Shown here: piece by piece, positions 1-11,900 of the stretch | How positions within the stretch are numbered: the stretch's first letter is position 1 | How the letters are laid out: the number at the start of each line of letters is the position of its first letter | Assembly (NCBI RefSeq): GCF_000004195.4 | Contig: NC_030679.2 | Span: 152,803,153 to 152,867,152 of the forward strand | DNA from: Xenopus tropicalis | Lineage: Eukaryota; Chordata; Amphibia; Anura; Pipidae | Length of the DNA stretch: 64,000 nucleotides | Reading direction: 5' to 3' | Program-made: the position numbers and the translations under genes | The notes under the pieces: model-generated | The model's database searches: none | What the model was told of the DNA's origin: nothing | The model's input: only the letters and a program-made list of their open reading frames with translations

Positions 1-231
1 AACTAAAAACTGCTACAGTTTATGAACAGGGAACACTTCCCCTTTAATCTCCTGAGTTCCTAGAAAGTTAATGAAGGAAAAGGCTTGGCTTCCATTGTGC
101 TGTTTCCATATATGTGAGTGTCTGTGCCAATTGTACCTCCAATTAAATGTATATTCATGCAAAGCAGAGTCTGTGCCTCTTACATTCCCAATATACTGAG
201 CTTTCTGCCCCCCAGTCCCCCGTGCCCCCTT
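1..231. other. Left-edge low-copy sequence, no gene recognised
   Basis: This is AT-richer, non-repetitive sequence leading into the first tandem array. A 76-codon minus-strand frame (13-243) runs through it and into the array; its product resembles nothing I recognise and it has no splice or start context. Bases from about 204 look like a diverged first unit of the array. I see no RNA gene. Confidence 0.4.
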
Positions 232-1199
232 AGCCCATAACAAGGTTACAGATATATAGAAACATTGGGGTAACAGTCACCCCGCTATAGTTCCAGGGGT
301 ACCCAGGGCACAAATAAGCACTCACCCCAAATCCCCCCCTAACTGGCCTTCAGGCTGAGCCCCCTTAGCCCATAACAAGGTTACAGATATATAGAAACAT
401 TGGGGTAACAGTCACCCCGCTATAGTTCCAGGGGTACCCAGGGCACAAATAACCACTCAACCCAAATCCCCCCTGACTGGCCTTCAGGCTGGGCCCCCTT
501 AGCCCATAACAAGGTTACAGATATATAGAAACATTGGGGTAACAGTCACCCTGCTATAGTTCCAGGGGTACCCAGGGCACAAATACCCACTCACCCCAAA
601 TCCCCCCCTAACTGGCCTTCAGGCTGGGCCCCCTTAGCCCATAACAAGGTTACAGATATATAGAAACATTGGGGTAACAGTCACCCCGCTATAGTTCCAG
701 GGGTACCCAGGGCACAAATACCCACTCACCCCAAATCCCCCCCTAACTGGCCTTCAGGCTGGGCCCCCTTAGCCCATAACAAGGTTACAGATATATAGAA
801 ACATTGGGGGTAACAGTCACCCCGCTATAGTTCCAGGGGTACCCAGGGCACAAATAAGCACTCACCCCAAATCCCCCCCTAACTGGCCTTCAGGCTGGGC
901 CCCCTTAGCCCATAACAAGGTTACAGATATATAGAAACATTGGGGGTAACAGTCACCCCCGCTATAGTTCCAGGGGTACCCAGGGCACAAATAAGCACTC
1001 ACCCCAAATCCCCCCCTAACTGGCCTTCAGGCTGGGCCCCCTTAGCCCATAACAAGGTTACAGATATATAGAAACATTGGGGTAACAGTCACCCCGCTAT
1101 AGTTCCAGGGGTACCCAGGGCACAAATAAGCACTCACCCCAAATCCCCCCCTAACTGGCCTTCAGGCTGGGCCCCCTTAGCCCATAACAAGGTTACAGA
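232..1199. repeat. 135-bp tandem array, about 7 copies
   Basis: The word AGCCCATAACAAGGTTACAG recurs at 232, 367, 501, 636, 771, 907, 1044 and 1179, giving a period of 134-137 bp. Units are nearly identical; differences are mostly homopolymer length and single substitutions such as AAGCAC versus ACCCAC. The last unit stops abruptly after TTACAGAT, where a different array begins. There is no coding content. Confidence 0.95.
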
Positions 1200-4100
1200 T
1201 TTGGGTATAGAAGGGTTAATGGAGGGGTCTACAGTTGACTGAACATGGCGAGTGCTGTTTGGGTATAGAAAGGTTAATGTAGAAGGAGTCTACAGGTAGC
1301 TGAACATGGTGAGTGCCGTTTGGGTATAGAAGGGTTAATGTAGGAGGAGTCTACAGGTACCTGAACATGGTGAGTGCCGTTTGGGTATAGAAGGGTTAAT
1401 GTAGGAGGAGTCTACAGGTAGCTAAACATAGTGAGTGCTGTTTGGGTATAGAAGGGTTAATGTAGGAGGAGTTACAGGTAGCTGAACATGGTGAGTGCCG
1501 TTTGGGTATAGAAGGGTTAATGTAGGAGGAGTCTACAGGTAGCTGAACATGGTGAGTGCTGTTTGGGTATAGAAGGGTTAATGTAGGAGGAGTTACAGGT
1601 AGCTGAACATGGTTAGTGCCATTTGGGTATACAAGGATTATTGTAGGAGGAGTCTACAGTTGGCTGAACATGGTGAGTGCTGTTTGGGTATAGAAGGGTT
1701 AATGTAGGAGGAGTTACAGGTAGCTGAACATGGTTAGTGCCATTTGGGTATACAAGGATTAATGTAGGAGGAGTCTACAGTTGGCTGAACATGGTGAGTG
1801 CCGTTTGGGTATAGAAGGGTTAATGTAGGAGGGGTATACAGTTGGCTGAACAAGGTGAGTGCCGTTTGGGTATAGAAGGGTTAATGTAGGAGGAGTATAC
1901 AGTTGGCTGAACATGGTAAGTGCTTTTTGGGTTTAGAAGGGTTAATGTAGGAGGAGGCAACAGGTAGCTGAACATGGTGAGTGCCGTTTGGGTATAGAAG
2001 GGTTAATGTAGGAGGAGTGTACAGTTGGCTGAACATGGTAAGTGCTTTTTGGGTATAGAAGGGTTAATGTAGGAGGAGGCAACAGGTAGCTGAACATGGT
2101 GAGTGCCGTTTGGGTATACAAGGGTTAATGTAGGAGGAGTCTACAGTTGGCTGAACATGGTGAGTGCCGTTTTGGTATAGAAGGGTTAATGCAGGAGGAG
2201 TATACAGGTAGCTGAACATGGTGAGTGCTGTTTGGGTATAGAAGGGTTAATGTAGGAGGAGTTACAGGTAGCTGAACATGGTGAGTGCTGTTTGGGTATA
2301 GAAGGGTTAATGTAGGAGGAGTTACAGGTAGCTGAACATGGTGAGTGCCGTTTGGATATAGAAGGGTTAATGTAGGAGGAGGCAACAGGTAGCTGAACAT
2401 GGTGAGTGCCGTTTGGGTATAGAAGGGTTAATGTAGGAGGAGTATACAGTTGGCTGAACATGGTAAGTGCTTTTTGGGTATAGAAGGGTTAATGTAGGAG
2501 GAGGCAACAGGTAGCTGAACATGGTGAGTGCCGTTTGGGTATACAAGGGTTAATGTAGGAGGAGTCTACAGTTGGCTGAACATGGTGAGTGCCGTTTGGG
2601 TATAGAAGGGTTAATGCAGGAGTAGTTACAGGTAGCTGAACATGGTGAGTGCTGTTTGGGTATAGAAGGGTTAATGTAGGAGTTACAGGTAGCTGAACAT
2701 GGTGAGTGCTGTTTGGGTATAGAAGGGTTAATGTAGGAGGAGTTACAGGTAGCTGAACATGGTGAGTGCTGTTTGGGTATAGAAGGGTTAATGTAGGAGG
2801 AGTCTACAGGTAGCTGAACATGGTGAGTGCTGTTTGGGTATAGAAGGGTTAATGTAGGAGGAGTCTACAGGTAGCTGAACATGGTGAGTGCTGTTTGGGT
2901 ATAGAAGGGTTAATGTAGGAGGAGTCTACAGGTAGCTGAACATGGTGAGTGCTGTTTGGGTATAGAAGGGTTAATGTAGGAGGAGTCTACAGGTAGCTGA
3001 ACATGGTGAGTGCCGTTTAGGTATATTAACCCCATGCACTCAGGATGGTTAACCCTTGCTGTGCCAGAGCCCTGCAGAGTTTGCCCTTTGCATGACAGGT
3101 AGCTGAACATGGTGAGTGCTGTTTGGGTATAGAAGGGTTAATGTAGGAGGAGTTACAGGTAGCTGAACATGGTGTGTGCCGTTTGGATATAGAAGGGTTA
3201 ATGTAGGAGGAGGCAACAGGTAGCTGAACATGGTGAGTGCCGTTTGGGTATAGAAGGGTTAATGTAGGAGGAGTCTACAGGTAGCTGAACATGGTGAGTG
3301 CTGTTTGGGTATAGAAGGGTTAATGTAGGAGGAGTTACAGGTAGCTGAACATGGTGAGTGCCGTTTGGGTATACAAGGATTAATGTAGGAGGAGTCTACA
3401 GGTAGCTATACATGGTGAGTGCCGTTTGGGTATAGAAGGGTTAATGTAGGAGGAGTATACAGTTGGCTGAACATGGTAAGTGCTTTTTGGGTTTAGAAGG
3501 GTTAATGTAGGAGGAGGCAACAGGTAGCTGAACATGGTGAGTGCCGTTTGGGTATAGAAGGGTTAATGTAGGAGGAGTATACAGTTGGCTGAACATGGTA
3601 AGTGCTTTTTGGGTATAGAAGGGTTAATGTAGGAGGAGGCAACAGGTAGCTGAACATGGTGAGTGCCGTTTGGGTATACAAGGGTTAATGTAGGAGGAGT
3701 CTACAGTTGGCTGAACATGGTGAGTGCCGTTTTGGTATAGAAGGGTTAATGCAGGAGGAGTATACAGGTAGCTGAACATGGTGAGTGCTGTTTGGGTATA
3801 GAAGGGTTAATGTAGGAGGAGTTACAGGTAGCTGAACATGGTGAGTGCTGTTTGGGTATAGAAGGGTTAATGTAGGAGGAGTTACAGGTAGCTGAACATG
3901 GTGAGTGCCGTTTGGATATAGAAGGGTTAATGTAGGAGGAGGCAACAGGTAGCTGAACATGGTGAGTGCCGTTTGGGTATAGAAGGGTTAATGTAGGAGG
4001 AGTATACAGTTGGCTGAACATGGTAAGTGCTTTTTGGGTATAGAAGGGTTAATGTAGGAGGAGGCAACAGGTAGCTGAACATGGTGAGTGCCGTTTGGGT

Positions 4101-5412
4101 ATACAAGGGTTAATGTAGGAGGAGTCTACAGTTGGCTGAACATGGTGAGTGCCGTTTGGGTATAGAAGGGTTAATGCAGGAGTAGTTACAGGTAGCTGAA
4201 CATGGTGAGTGCTGTTTGGGTATAGAAGGGTTAATGTAGGAGTTACAGGTAGCTGAACATGGTGAGTGCTGTTTGGGTATAGAAGGGTTAATGTAGGAGG
4301 AGTTACAGGTAGCTGAACATGGTGAGTGCTGTTTGGGTATAGAAGGGTTAATGCAGGAGGAGTCTACAGGTAGCTGAACATGGTGAGTGCTGTTTGGGTA
4401 TAGAAGGGTTAATGTAGGAGGAGTCTACAGGTAGCTGAACATGGTGAGTGCTGTTTGGGTATAGAAGGGTTAATGTAGGAGGAGTCTACAGGTAGCTGAA
4501 CATGGTGAGTGCTGTTTGGGTATAGAAGGGTTAATGTAGGAGGAGTCTACAGGTAGCTGAACATGGTGAGTGCCGTTTAGGTATATTAACCCCATGCACT
4601 CAGGATGGTTAACCCTTGCTGTGCCAGAGCCCTGCAGAGTTTGCCCTTTGCATGACAGGTAGCTGAACATGGTGAGTGCTGTTTGGGTATAGAAGGGTTA
4701 ATGTAGGAGGAGTTACAGGTAGCTGAACATGGTGTGTGCCGTTTGGATATAGAAGGGTTAATGTAGGAGGAGGCAACAGGTAGCTGAACATGGTGAGTGC
4801 CGTTTGGGTATAGAAGGGTTAATGTAGGAGGAGTCTACAGGTAGCTAAACATAGTGAGTGCTGTTTGGGTATAGAAGGGTTAATGTAGGAGGAGTTACAG
4901 GTAGCTGAACATGGTGAGTGCTGTTTGGGTATAGAAGGGTTAATGTAGGAGGAGTTACAGGTAGCTGAACATGGTGAGTGCCGTTTAGGTATATTAACCC
5001 CATGCACTCAGGATGGTTAACCCTTGCTGTGCCAGAGCCCTGCAGAGTTTGCCCTTTGCATGACAGGTAGCTGAACATGGTGAGTGCTGTTTGGGTATAG
5101 AAGGGTTAATGTAGGAGGAGTTACAGGTAGCTGAACATGGTGTGTGCCGTTTGGATATAGAAGGGTTAATGTAGGAGGAGGCAACAGGTAGCTGAACATG
5201 GTGAGTGCCGTTTGGGTATAGAAGGGTTAATGTAGGAGGAGTTACAGGTGGCTGAACATGGTGAGTGCTGTTTGGGTATAGAAGGGTTAATGTAGGAGGA
5301 GTCTACAGGTAGCTGAACATGGTGAGTGCCGTTTAGGTATATTAACCCCATGCACTCAGGATGGTTAACCCTTGCTGTGCCAGAGCCCTGCAGAGTTTGC
5401 CCCTTTGCATGA
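1200..5412. repeat. 61-bp minisatellite, about 69 units, with a duplicated 1.4-kb block
   Basis: Units begin TTTGGGTATAGAAGGGTTAA and end GCTGAACATGGTGAGTGC. The period is 58-61 bp, depending mainly on GAGTCTACAG versus GAGTTACAG. Positions 1856-3286 recur at 3416-4846 (offset 1,560) with only about two differences seen. An extra segment beginning GGTATATTAACCCCATGC appears at about 3020, 4580, 4990 and 5335; the last copy continues into unique sequence. Minus-strand frames of 60-91 codons are repeat translations. Confidence 0.95.
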
Positions 5413-5600
5413 TGGATTCTGCTCACGTTCGGGCGCCTGTCTCCCCCCCCCCCCTCTCATTCTGATCAATTTTCTGATTAGCTGGGAGGCTGGCGGCTCC
5501 GTGTATCTATTTTATCTCTCTCCGGGCAGCGGCGCAGCGTGGGGGCAGGGAGGGAGCGGCCGGTGCCAACAACTGCACTACTACCCATGCCAGCCTGGCA
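5413..5600. other. Short GC-rich low-copy segment between two arrays
   Basis: This segment holds a C-run, TCTGATTAGCTGGGAGGC and a GC-rich stretch around GGGCAGCGGCGCAGCG. It could be promoter-like, for example for an alternative fgf11 first exon, but no exon or core promoter element can be supported. Confidence 0.35.
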
Positions 5601-6700
5601 CTCACACACTTGTACACTCACTGGCACCCTCATACTCACTGGCACCCTCATACTCACTGGCACCCTCATACTCACTGGCACCCTCATACTCACTGGCACC
5701 CACATACTCACTGGCACCCTCATACTCACTGGCACCCTCATACTCACTGGCACCCACATACTCACTGGCACCCACATACTCACTGGCACCCACATACTCA
5801 CTGGCACCCTCATACTCACTCACTGGCACCCTCATACTCACTGGCACCCTCATACTCACTGGCACCCTCATACTCACTGGCACCCACATACTCACTGGCA
5901 CCCACATACTCACTGGCACCCTCATACTCACTGGCACCCTCATACTCACTGGCACCCACATACTCACTGGCACCCTCATACTCACTGGCACCCTCATACT
6001 CACTGGCACCCACATACTCACTGGCACCCTCATACTCACTCACTGGCACCCTCATACTCACTCACTGGCACCCTCATACTCACTCACTGGCACCCACATA
6101 CTCACTCACTGGCACCCACATACTCACTGGCACCCTCATACTCACTGGCACCCTCATACTCACTGGCACCCTCATACTCACTGGCACCCACATACTCACT
6201 GGCACCCTCATACTCACTGGCACCCACATACTCACTGGCACCCTCATACTCACTGGCACCCTCATACTCACTGGCACCCACATACTCACTGGCACCCTCA
6301 TACTCACTGGCACCCTCATACTCACTGGCACCCTCATACTCACTCACTGGCACCCTCATACTCACTGGCACCCTCATACTCACTCACTGGCACCCTCATA
6401 CTCACTGGCACCCACATACTCACAGGCACCCTCATACTCACTGGCACCCTCATACTCACTGGCACCCACATACTCACTGGCACCCTCATACTCACTGGCA
6501 CCCACATACTCACTGGCACCCACATACTTACTGGCACCCTCATACTCACTGGCACCCTCATACTCACTGGCACCCTCATACTCACTGGCACCCACATACT
6601 CACTGGCACCCACATACTCACTGGCACCCTTATACTCACTGGCACCCTCATACTCACTGGCACCCACATACTCACTCACTTGCACCCTGATACACTGACT
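5601..6700. repeat. 18-bp minisatellite with two unit types
   Basis: The unit is CATACTCACTGGCACCCT, about 60 copies. Most variation is at one position, giving CCCTCAT or CCCACAT units; a 4-bp CACT insertion occurs several times (for example near 5818, 6038, 6060, 6082). Because 18 is a multiple of three and the unit lacks stops, open frames of 360-450 codons arise on the plus strand. They are artefacts. Confidence 0.95.
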
Positions 6701-7165
6701 GTTACACAGAGGGGGTGAGTGAGAGCGGGTGCCCATGGTACAAATCACTGTGGGTGTGGGTGCCCCCCTGTGTGTAACTGTCACAGCTCCCTGCCCTCAG
6801 TCCATCACATTTGCTCTTTTCCTGACACCCCAGGAGCTGACACTCACTGCTACCCTTACCCTGACCCCTAGACACAGGGAGGAGTTGGCAGGAATCCCTG
6901 GCGTCTGACTGGCTGTTCCTACACACTGTGCCAATTGGCCCAGTCCCAGTGCCCGACACTCACTCCTCATAGAAATGTCCGCTGCCGGCGGCGCAGTGTT
7001 TGGGCTGGAACCACTGGCACGGAACCAGCGTCAGTCATGGGAATTCACCCCCAGCTGTCTGTAAGGGTTTATATTGGGGGGCACATGGGGGGGGCTCCTA
7101 TAATATATAACAGGGTATCCCCTTTATTCCTATACTGGGCCAGGTGGGGTTCATTGATGGGAGTG
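6701..7165. other. Low-copy sequence upstream of fgf11, no gene seen
   Basis: This is non-repetitive sequence with no recognisable exon. It contains a CCAAT at about 6930 (GTGCCAATTGGCCC) and a small GC-rich stretch near 6980 (CCGCTGCCGGCGGCGC). It may belong to the fgf11 upstream region, but nothing specific can be assigned. Confidence 0.4.
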
Positions 7166-8400
7166 TAACTGAGTGAGTAAGTGGGTAGGTGTGTAGGGGT
7201 GAGTGAGTGTATGTATGAGTGAGTGAGTGTATTGGTGAGTGTATGAGTGAGTGTATGAGTGAGTGAGTGTATGGGTGAGTGTATGAGTGAGTGTATGGGT
7301 GAGTGTATGAGTGAGTGAGTGTATGGGTGAGTGTATGAGTGAGTGGGTGAGTGTATAGGTGGGTGGGTGAGTGTATGGGTGGGTGAGTGTATGGGTGGGT
7401 GTATGGATGAGTATGAGTGAGTGGGTGAGTGTATAGGTGGGTGAGTGTATGGGTGGGTGTATGGATGAGTATGAGTGAGTGGGTGAGTGTATAGGTGGGT
7501 GAGTGTATGGGTGGGTGGGTGTATGGGTGAGTGAGTATGAGTGAGTGGGTGAGTGTATGGGTGGGTGTATGGGTGAGTGAGTATGAGTGAGTGAGTGTAT
7601 GGGTGAGTGTATGGGTGGGTGAGTGTATGGGTGGGTGGGTGTATGGGTGAGTGAGTATGAGTGAGTGAGTGTATGGGTGAGTGTATGGGTGGGTGGGTGT
7701 ATGGGTGAGTGAGTATGAGTGAGTGAGTGTATGGGTGAGTGTATGGGTGGGTGAGTGTATGGGTGGGTGAGTGAGTGTATGGGTGAGTGTATGGGTGGGT
7801 GAGTGTATGGGTGGGTGGGTGTATGGGTGAGTGAGTATGAGTGAGTGAGTGTATGGGTGAGTGTATGGGTGGGTGAGTGTATGGGTGAGTGAGTATGAGT
7901 GAGTGGGTGAGTGTATGGGTGGGTGGGTGTATGGGTGAGTGAGTATGAGTGTATGGGTGAGTGTATGGGTGGGTGGGTGTATGGGTGAGTGAGTGTATGG
8001 GTGAGTGTATGGTGGGTGAGTGTATGGGTGGGTGGGTGTATGGGTGAGTGTATGGGTGGGTGAGTGTATGGTGGGTGGGGTATGGGTGAGTGAGTATGAG
8101 TGAGTGAGTGTATGGGTGGGTGAGTGTATGGGTGGGTGGGTGTATGGGTGAGTGAGTATGAGTGAGTGAGTGTATGGGTGAGTGTATGGGTGGGTGAGTG
8201 TATGGGTGGGTGGGTGTATGGGTGAGTGAGTATGAGTGAGTGGGTGAGTGTATGGGTGGGTGGGGTGTATGGGTGAGTGAGTATGAGTGAGTGAGTGTAT
8301 GGGTGGGTGAGTGTATGGGTGGGTGGGTGTATGGGTGAGTGAGTATGAGTGAGTGGGTGAGTGTATGGGTGGGTGGGTGTGTAAGTGGGTCGGGGGGTGG
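7166..8400. repeat. GTGA/GGGT/GTAT tetranucleotide-derived array
   Basis: The plus strand is built almost entirely from GTGA, GTGG and GTAT tetramers arranged in longer phrases such as GGGTGAGTGTATGGGTGGG. It has runs like GGGTGGGTGGG and is almost without C on the plus strand. Minus-strand frames of 440-510 codons (Thr, His, Pro, Ser rich) reflect the lack of stop trinucleotides and are not genes. The array lies 0.4-1.6 kb upstream of the fgf11 start codon. Confidence 0.95.
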
Positions 8401-8797
8401 GTACATGAGTGTTGCAGAGGGAAACAAGGTGCCCCCCCCACACACTGATTGGAATCTCCTGGCTCTCACACACGCCCGACTGTCAGACTGCCCCCCCCAT
8501 ACATTTGGCGGCTGCCAGTTGCACAGAGGAGGGAGGCGGAGAGAGGGCTGGGGGGGCCCAGGGAGCGTTGAGGAAAGGGAGAGGCTCCCCCACACACACA
8601 CTGACAGGATAACGGGACTGGAACTCCGGGGGACAAGGTCCTGCTAGAGCCCACGATGGATCCGTTGGACCCCCCTAACCAGGAGGCAAATTAGTGGGAC
8701 AGAGCCCCCCACTCTTTCCCTTGGGCTCAGTCACTGGGGGGGGGATGTGGGCTGCGCATAGGGAGCTGCTGTAGGGGCCACACGGGCTGCGCAGGGG
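8401..8797 (+). promoter_or_regulatory. fgf11: fgf11 5' flank and probable leader, with two short upstream ORFs
   Basis: This low-copy, G/C-rich region separates the upstream array from the fgf11 ATG. No TATA box is evident, and the transcription start cannot be placed. If the leader starts upstream of 8656 it carries two short ORFs: 8656-8694 (12 codons then TAG) and 8745-8774 (9 codons then TAG). The main ATG at 8798 has G at -3 and G at +4, a good Kozak context. Confidence 0.5.
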
Positions 8798-8990
8798 ATG
8801 GCCGCCTTGGCAAGCTCTCTGATTCGCCAGAAGCGAGAGGTGAGGGAATCGGTTGGACCTCGCCCCGTGCCCCCCCAAAGGAAAGTCTGCCCCCGAGGAA
8901 CCAAGTCTCTGTGTCAGAAACAACTTCTCATCCTGGTCTCCAAGGTCCGGCTCTGTGGGGCCCAACTAGGGACACAAGAGAAGGACTCCG
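8798..8990 (+). CDS. fgf11: fgf11 exon 1 (A-type N-terminus)
   Basis: It encodes 64 residues plus one base. [17 protein letters not shown] is followed by a basic stretch, [14 protein letters not shown] and SKVRLCG, the pattern of the FHF A-isoform first exon. The donor is TCCG|GTGAGT, leaving phase 1. The alternative B-type first exon known for FHF genes was not identified in the window. Confidence 0.95.
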
Positions 8991-11900
8991 GTGAGTGCTG
9001 GGGCTTAGTGAGTGAGTGTTGTCTGTGAGTGTGAGTGAGTGCAAGTTACTGGAACCTCCTGCTGTACTTCCCCCCATTCACACCTAATTTCTAGGTCACC
9101 ACCCCTCCATGACAGACCCCCAATCCTCCGCTCCTCCGTTACTGACCCCCCAACTTACTGTTACTGCACAGTTACCCTTTGCTGCTTTCCCATCATCCCC
9201 AGTGGTTCTTTGCTCAACCAACACCTTCCGTTGTGCCACTCGCTTTGTGCCATCGGCTTCTCTGTGCCACTCAGTGTCCCTGCTTCTCCCCTGCTGTCCC
9301 TCCCCCACCCCAAGAAGTGCCATTGCCTCTCCCCCTCGGGCTGCCCCTTCCATCCCCCCCCCCCCCCCCAGCGCTGTCTGTATAATGGATTGAAGTGCTC
9401 GCTCCCATGGGATCTAAACATGAAAGAAAGGAGGTCACGGGCATTCGGAAGGAGAAAGAGACAGAATGATTAAAAAGTTCTAGAGGGAGAAGAGGAAAAG
9501 GGTTGTGATTGTATTGAAGGGGTTAAGGTACGAGCATTAATATCCCTCTCCCCGCCCCCCCCCCCCCCCATCTTCCTATGTTTTACCCCCTTTCCCTCCA
9601 ATCCGTCCCATAGAGCCTCAGCTGAAAGGCATTATCACTCGCTTGCTCAGTAGAGTTGGATTTTATCTTCAACTTCTCCCAGATGGAACCATCCAAGGTT
9701 CAAAAGAAGAGGGAAACCCATACAGTGAGTATAAACCAAGACCAAACTCAACTCAAACACATGGAGCTTCTCATTCTTTTAGCCTGTTCTCACAGACATA
9801 GACCAGAGAGGTTGGTCACAATCTCAATATTAGAACAACCTAGACTAAACCCAACGGGTTGATCATCTCATCTTCTACACTGCAGCATGATGGTCTGTTG
9901 AGACCCACCTAGAGCCAGAAAAGAGGCGCTGTTCAGAATATCTAATTGAAAGCCAAAGGGGGTAACAATGACCTAGAACCACCTAGACTTAGAGGTAGAT
10001 ATAGACATGAAAGGTTGGCCACAATCTTCAATATTCAAAAGTCAATATTAGAACAACCTAAACTGTACTCAACAGGCTGGTCATCTGATCTCCTGCACTC
10101 CAGTATGGGGGCTCGACAATAGAGGTAGACATGAGAGGTTGGTCACAATCTTCGAAAGTCAGTATTAGAACAACCTAGACTAAACCCAGGGGGTTGGTCA
10201 TCTGATTTTCTACAATTCAATGGGGGCTTGTTAAGAACCACTTGAAATCAGAAAAGAGGCCCTGTTCATAAAATCCAGGTGAAAACCCAAGGAGGTCACA
10301 ATCTCCTAGAACCACCTCGACTTAGAGGTAGACATAGACATTAAAGGTGGGTCACAATCTCCTAAAGTCAATATTAGAACAACCTAGACTTTACTTACCG
10401 GGTTGGTCATCTCACCACCTGCACTCCAGTATGGGGGCTCGACAAGAACCACCTAGAGTCAGAAAATCTAATTGAAACCCCCAGGGGGGGTCACAATGTC
10501 CTAGAACCACCTAGACTTAAAGGTAGACATGAGAGGTTGGTCACAATCTTCGAAAGTCAATATTAGAACAACCTCGACTAAACCCAGGGGGTTGGTCATA
10601 TGATCTGCTACACTCCAGTATGGGGGCTTGTAAAGAACCACCTACAGTCAGAAAAGAAGTCCTGTTCAGAAAATCTAATTGAAACCCCAGGGGGTTACAA
10701 GGTCCTAGAACCATCTAGATTTAAAGTGGCCATACATGGGCAGATTTCAGCTCCCAATTTGAGTCCTTCAGGCTGATTTGGCAGCTTATCTGCCCGTGTA
10801 TGTGCACCCCCAATGGTTCTACCTGACCAATATCTGGCCTAAAATTGGGCAGGTATGATTTTACCATTGGATCAGGAAATGCATCAGTAGATGTGGCCCG
10901 ATGACCCATATACGTGCCATTTTAATGAGAACATTTGGCCCTAGGGCCAAACAATTGAATTAGCACTGTGGGTGGGCATATCGACAGACGATCCACTCAT
11001 ATGCCCACCTCACCAAACAAGCAGATCATAGGTGTATGGCCACCTTTAGAGGTAGACATGAGAGGTTGGTCACGATGTTCAAGTCAATATTAGAGTAACC
11101 TAGACTAAACCAAAGGGGTTGGTTATCTCATCTCCTGGTCTTATGGTCATCTCAGGTATGGGGCTTGTTAAGAACCACCGTTCATTAAATCTAATTGAAA
11201 CCCCCAAGGGGGGCTGCGATGTCCTACCCTGAAGAGCAATAGTCTGGTGCCAACCATGTAGATACAAGGGCAAGGGCCCAGTGAGCACCCTAGTTGCCAG
11301 GGGAGACAAGGCTTTAGGGCATTTAGCCTGGAGATGAGCAGATGAACCCTCAAAATAGCACAGAACCCCTTAATCTCTCACAGGATGAAATTGGACCAAA
11401 ACACAAAGTGACGTCCCAGCTCAATTACTCATAAAACTGGAGCAGAAATAGGTTGGGAAATAATTAGATTTTATCTCAGGCAGGTCAGGCTGGAAGAACT
11501 GAAATTAAATTCTAGAATTAATTCCAACCGCACTCACCCACAGGGCAGGGGTTCTGCCTCGTGCAATCAGGACCCCAATATTCTGCCCCAGCTCTATATG
11601 CCTTGGGCCTCCATTCCTAACCAGATTAATGCCATTTACTAGATTAAAACACAGAAAACTAGAAGGAAAGGAGAACTCCCTCCCCAAGAGGCTAGGATGG
11701 AAATGGAACCCCCTCTTACACAGACTAGAAGATACAGAAAACTCCCTTCCCAAGAGGCTAGAAGGGAAAGGGAACCCCCTTTTACACAGACTAGAAGATA
11801 AGGAGAACTCCCTCCCCAAGAGGCTAGAAGAGGAAGGGAACCCCCTCTTACACATACTAGAAGATAAGGAGAACTCCCTCCCCAAGAGGCTAGAAGGGAA

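Noticed and set aside
13..243. 76-codon minus-strand ORF at the left edge
   Set aside because: It has no recognisable domain, and part of it lies in the 135-bp repeat.
1200..5412. Possible CRISPR-like array
   Set aside because: Repeats are contiguous with no unique spacers, and the genomic context is vertebrate.
7166..8400. Interstitial telomere sequence (TTAGGG-like)
   Set aside because: The words are GGGTGA, GGGTGG and GTAT; there is no run of TTAGGG or CCCTAA.
7069..8601. Thr/His/Pro-rich minus-strand ORFs up to 510 codons
   Set aside because: They come from tetranucleotide-derived sequence without C on the plus strand, so stop codons cannot arise easily. There is no conserved content.
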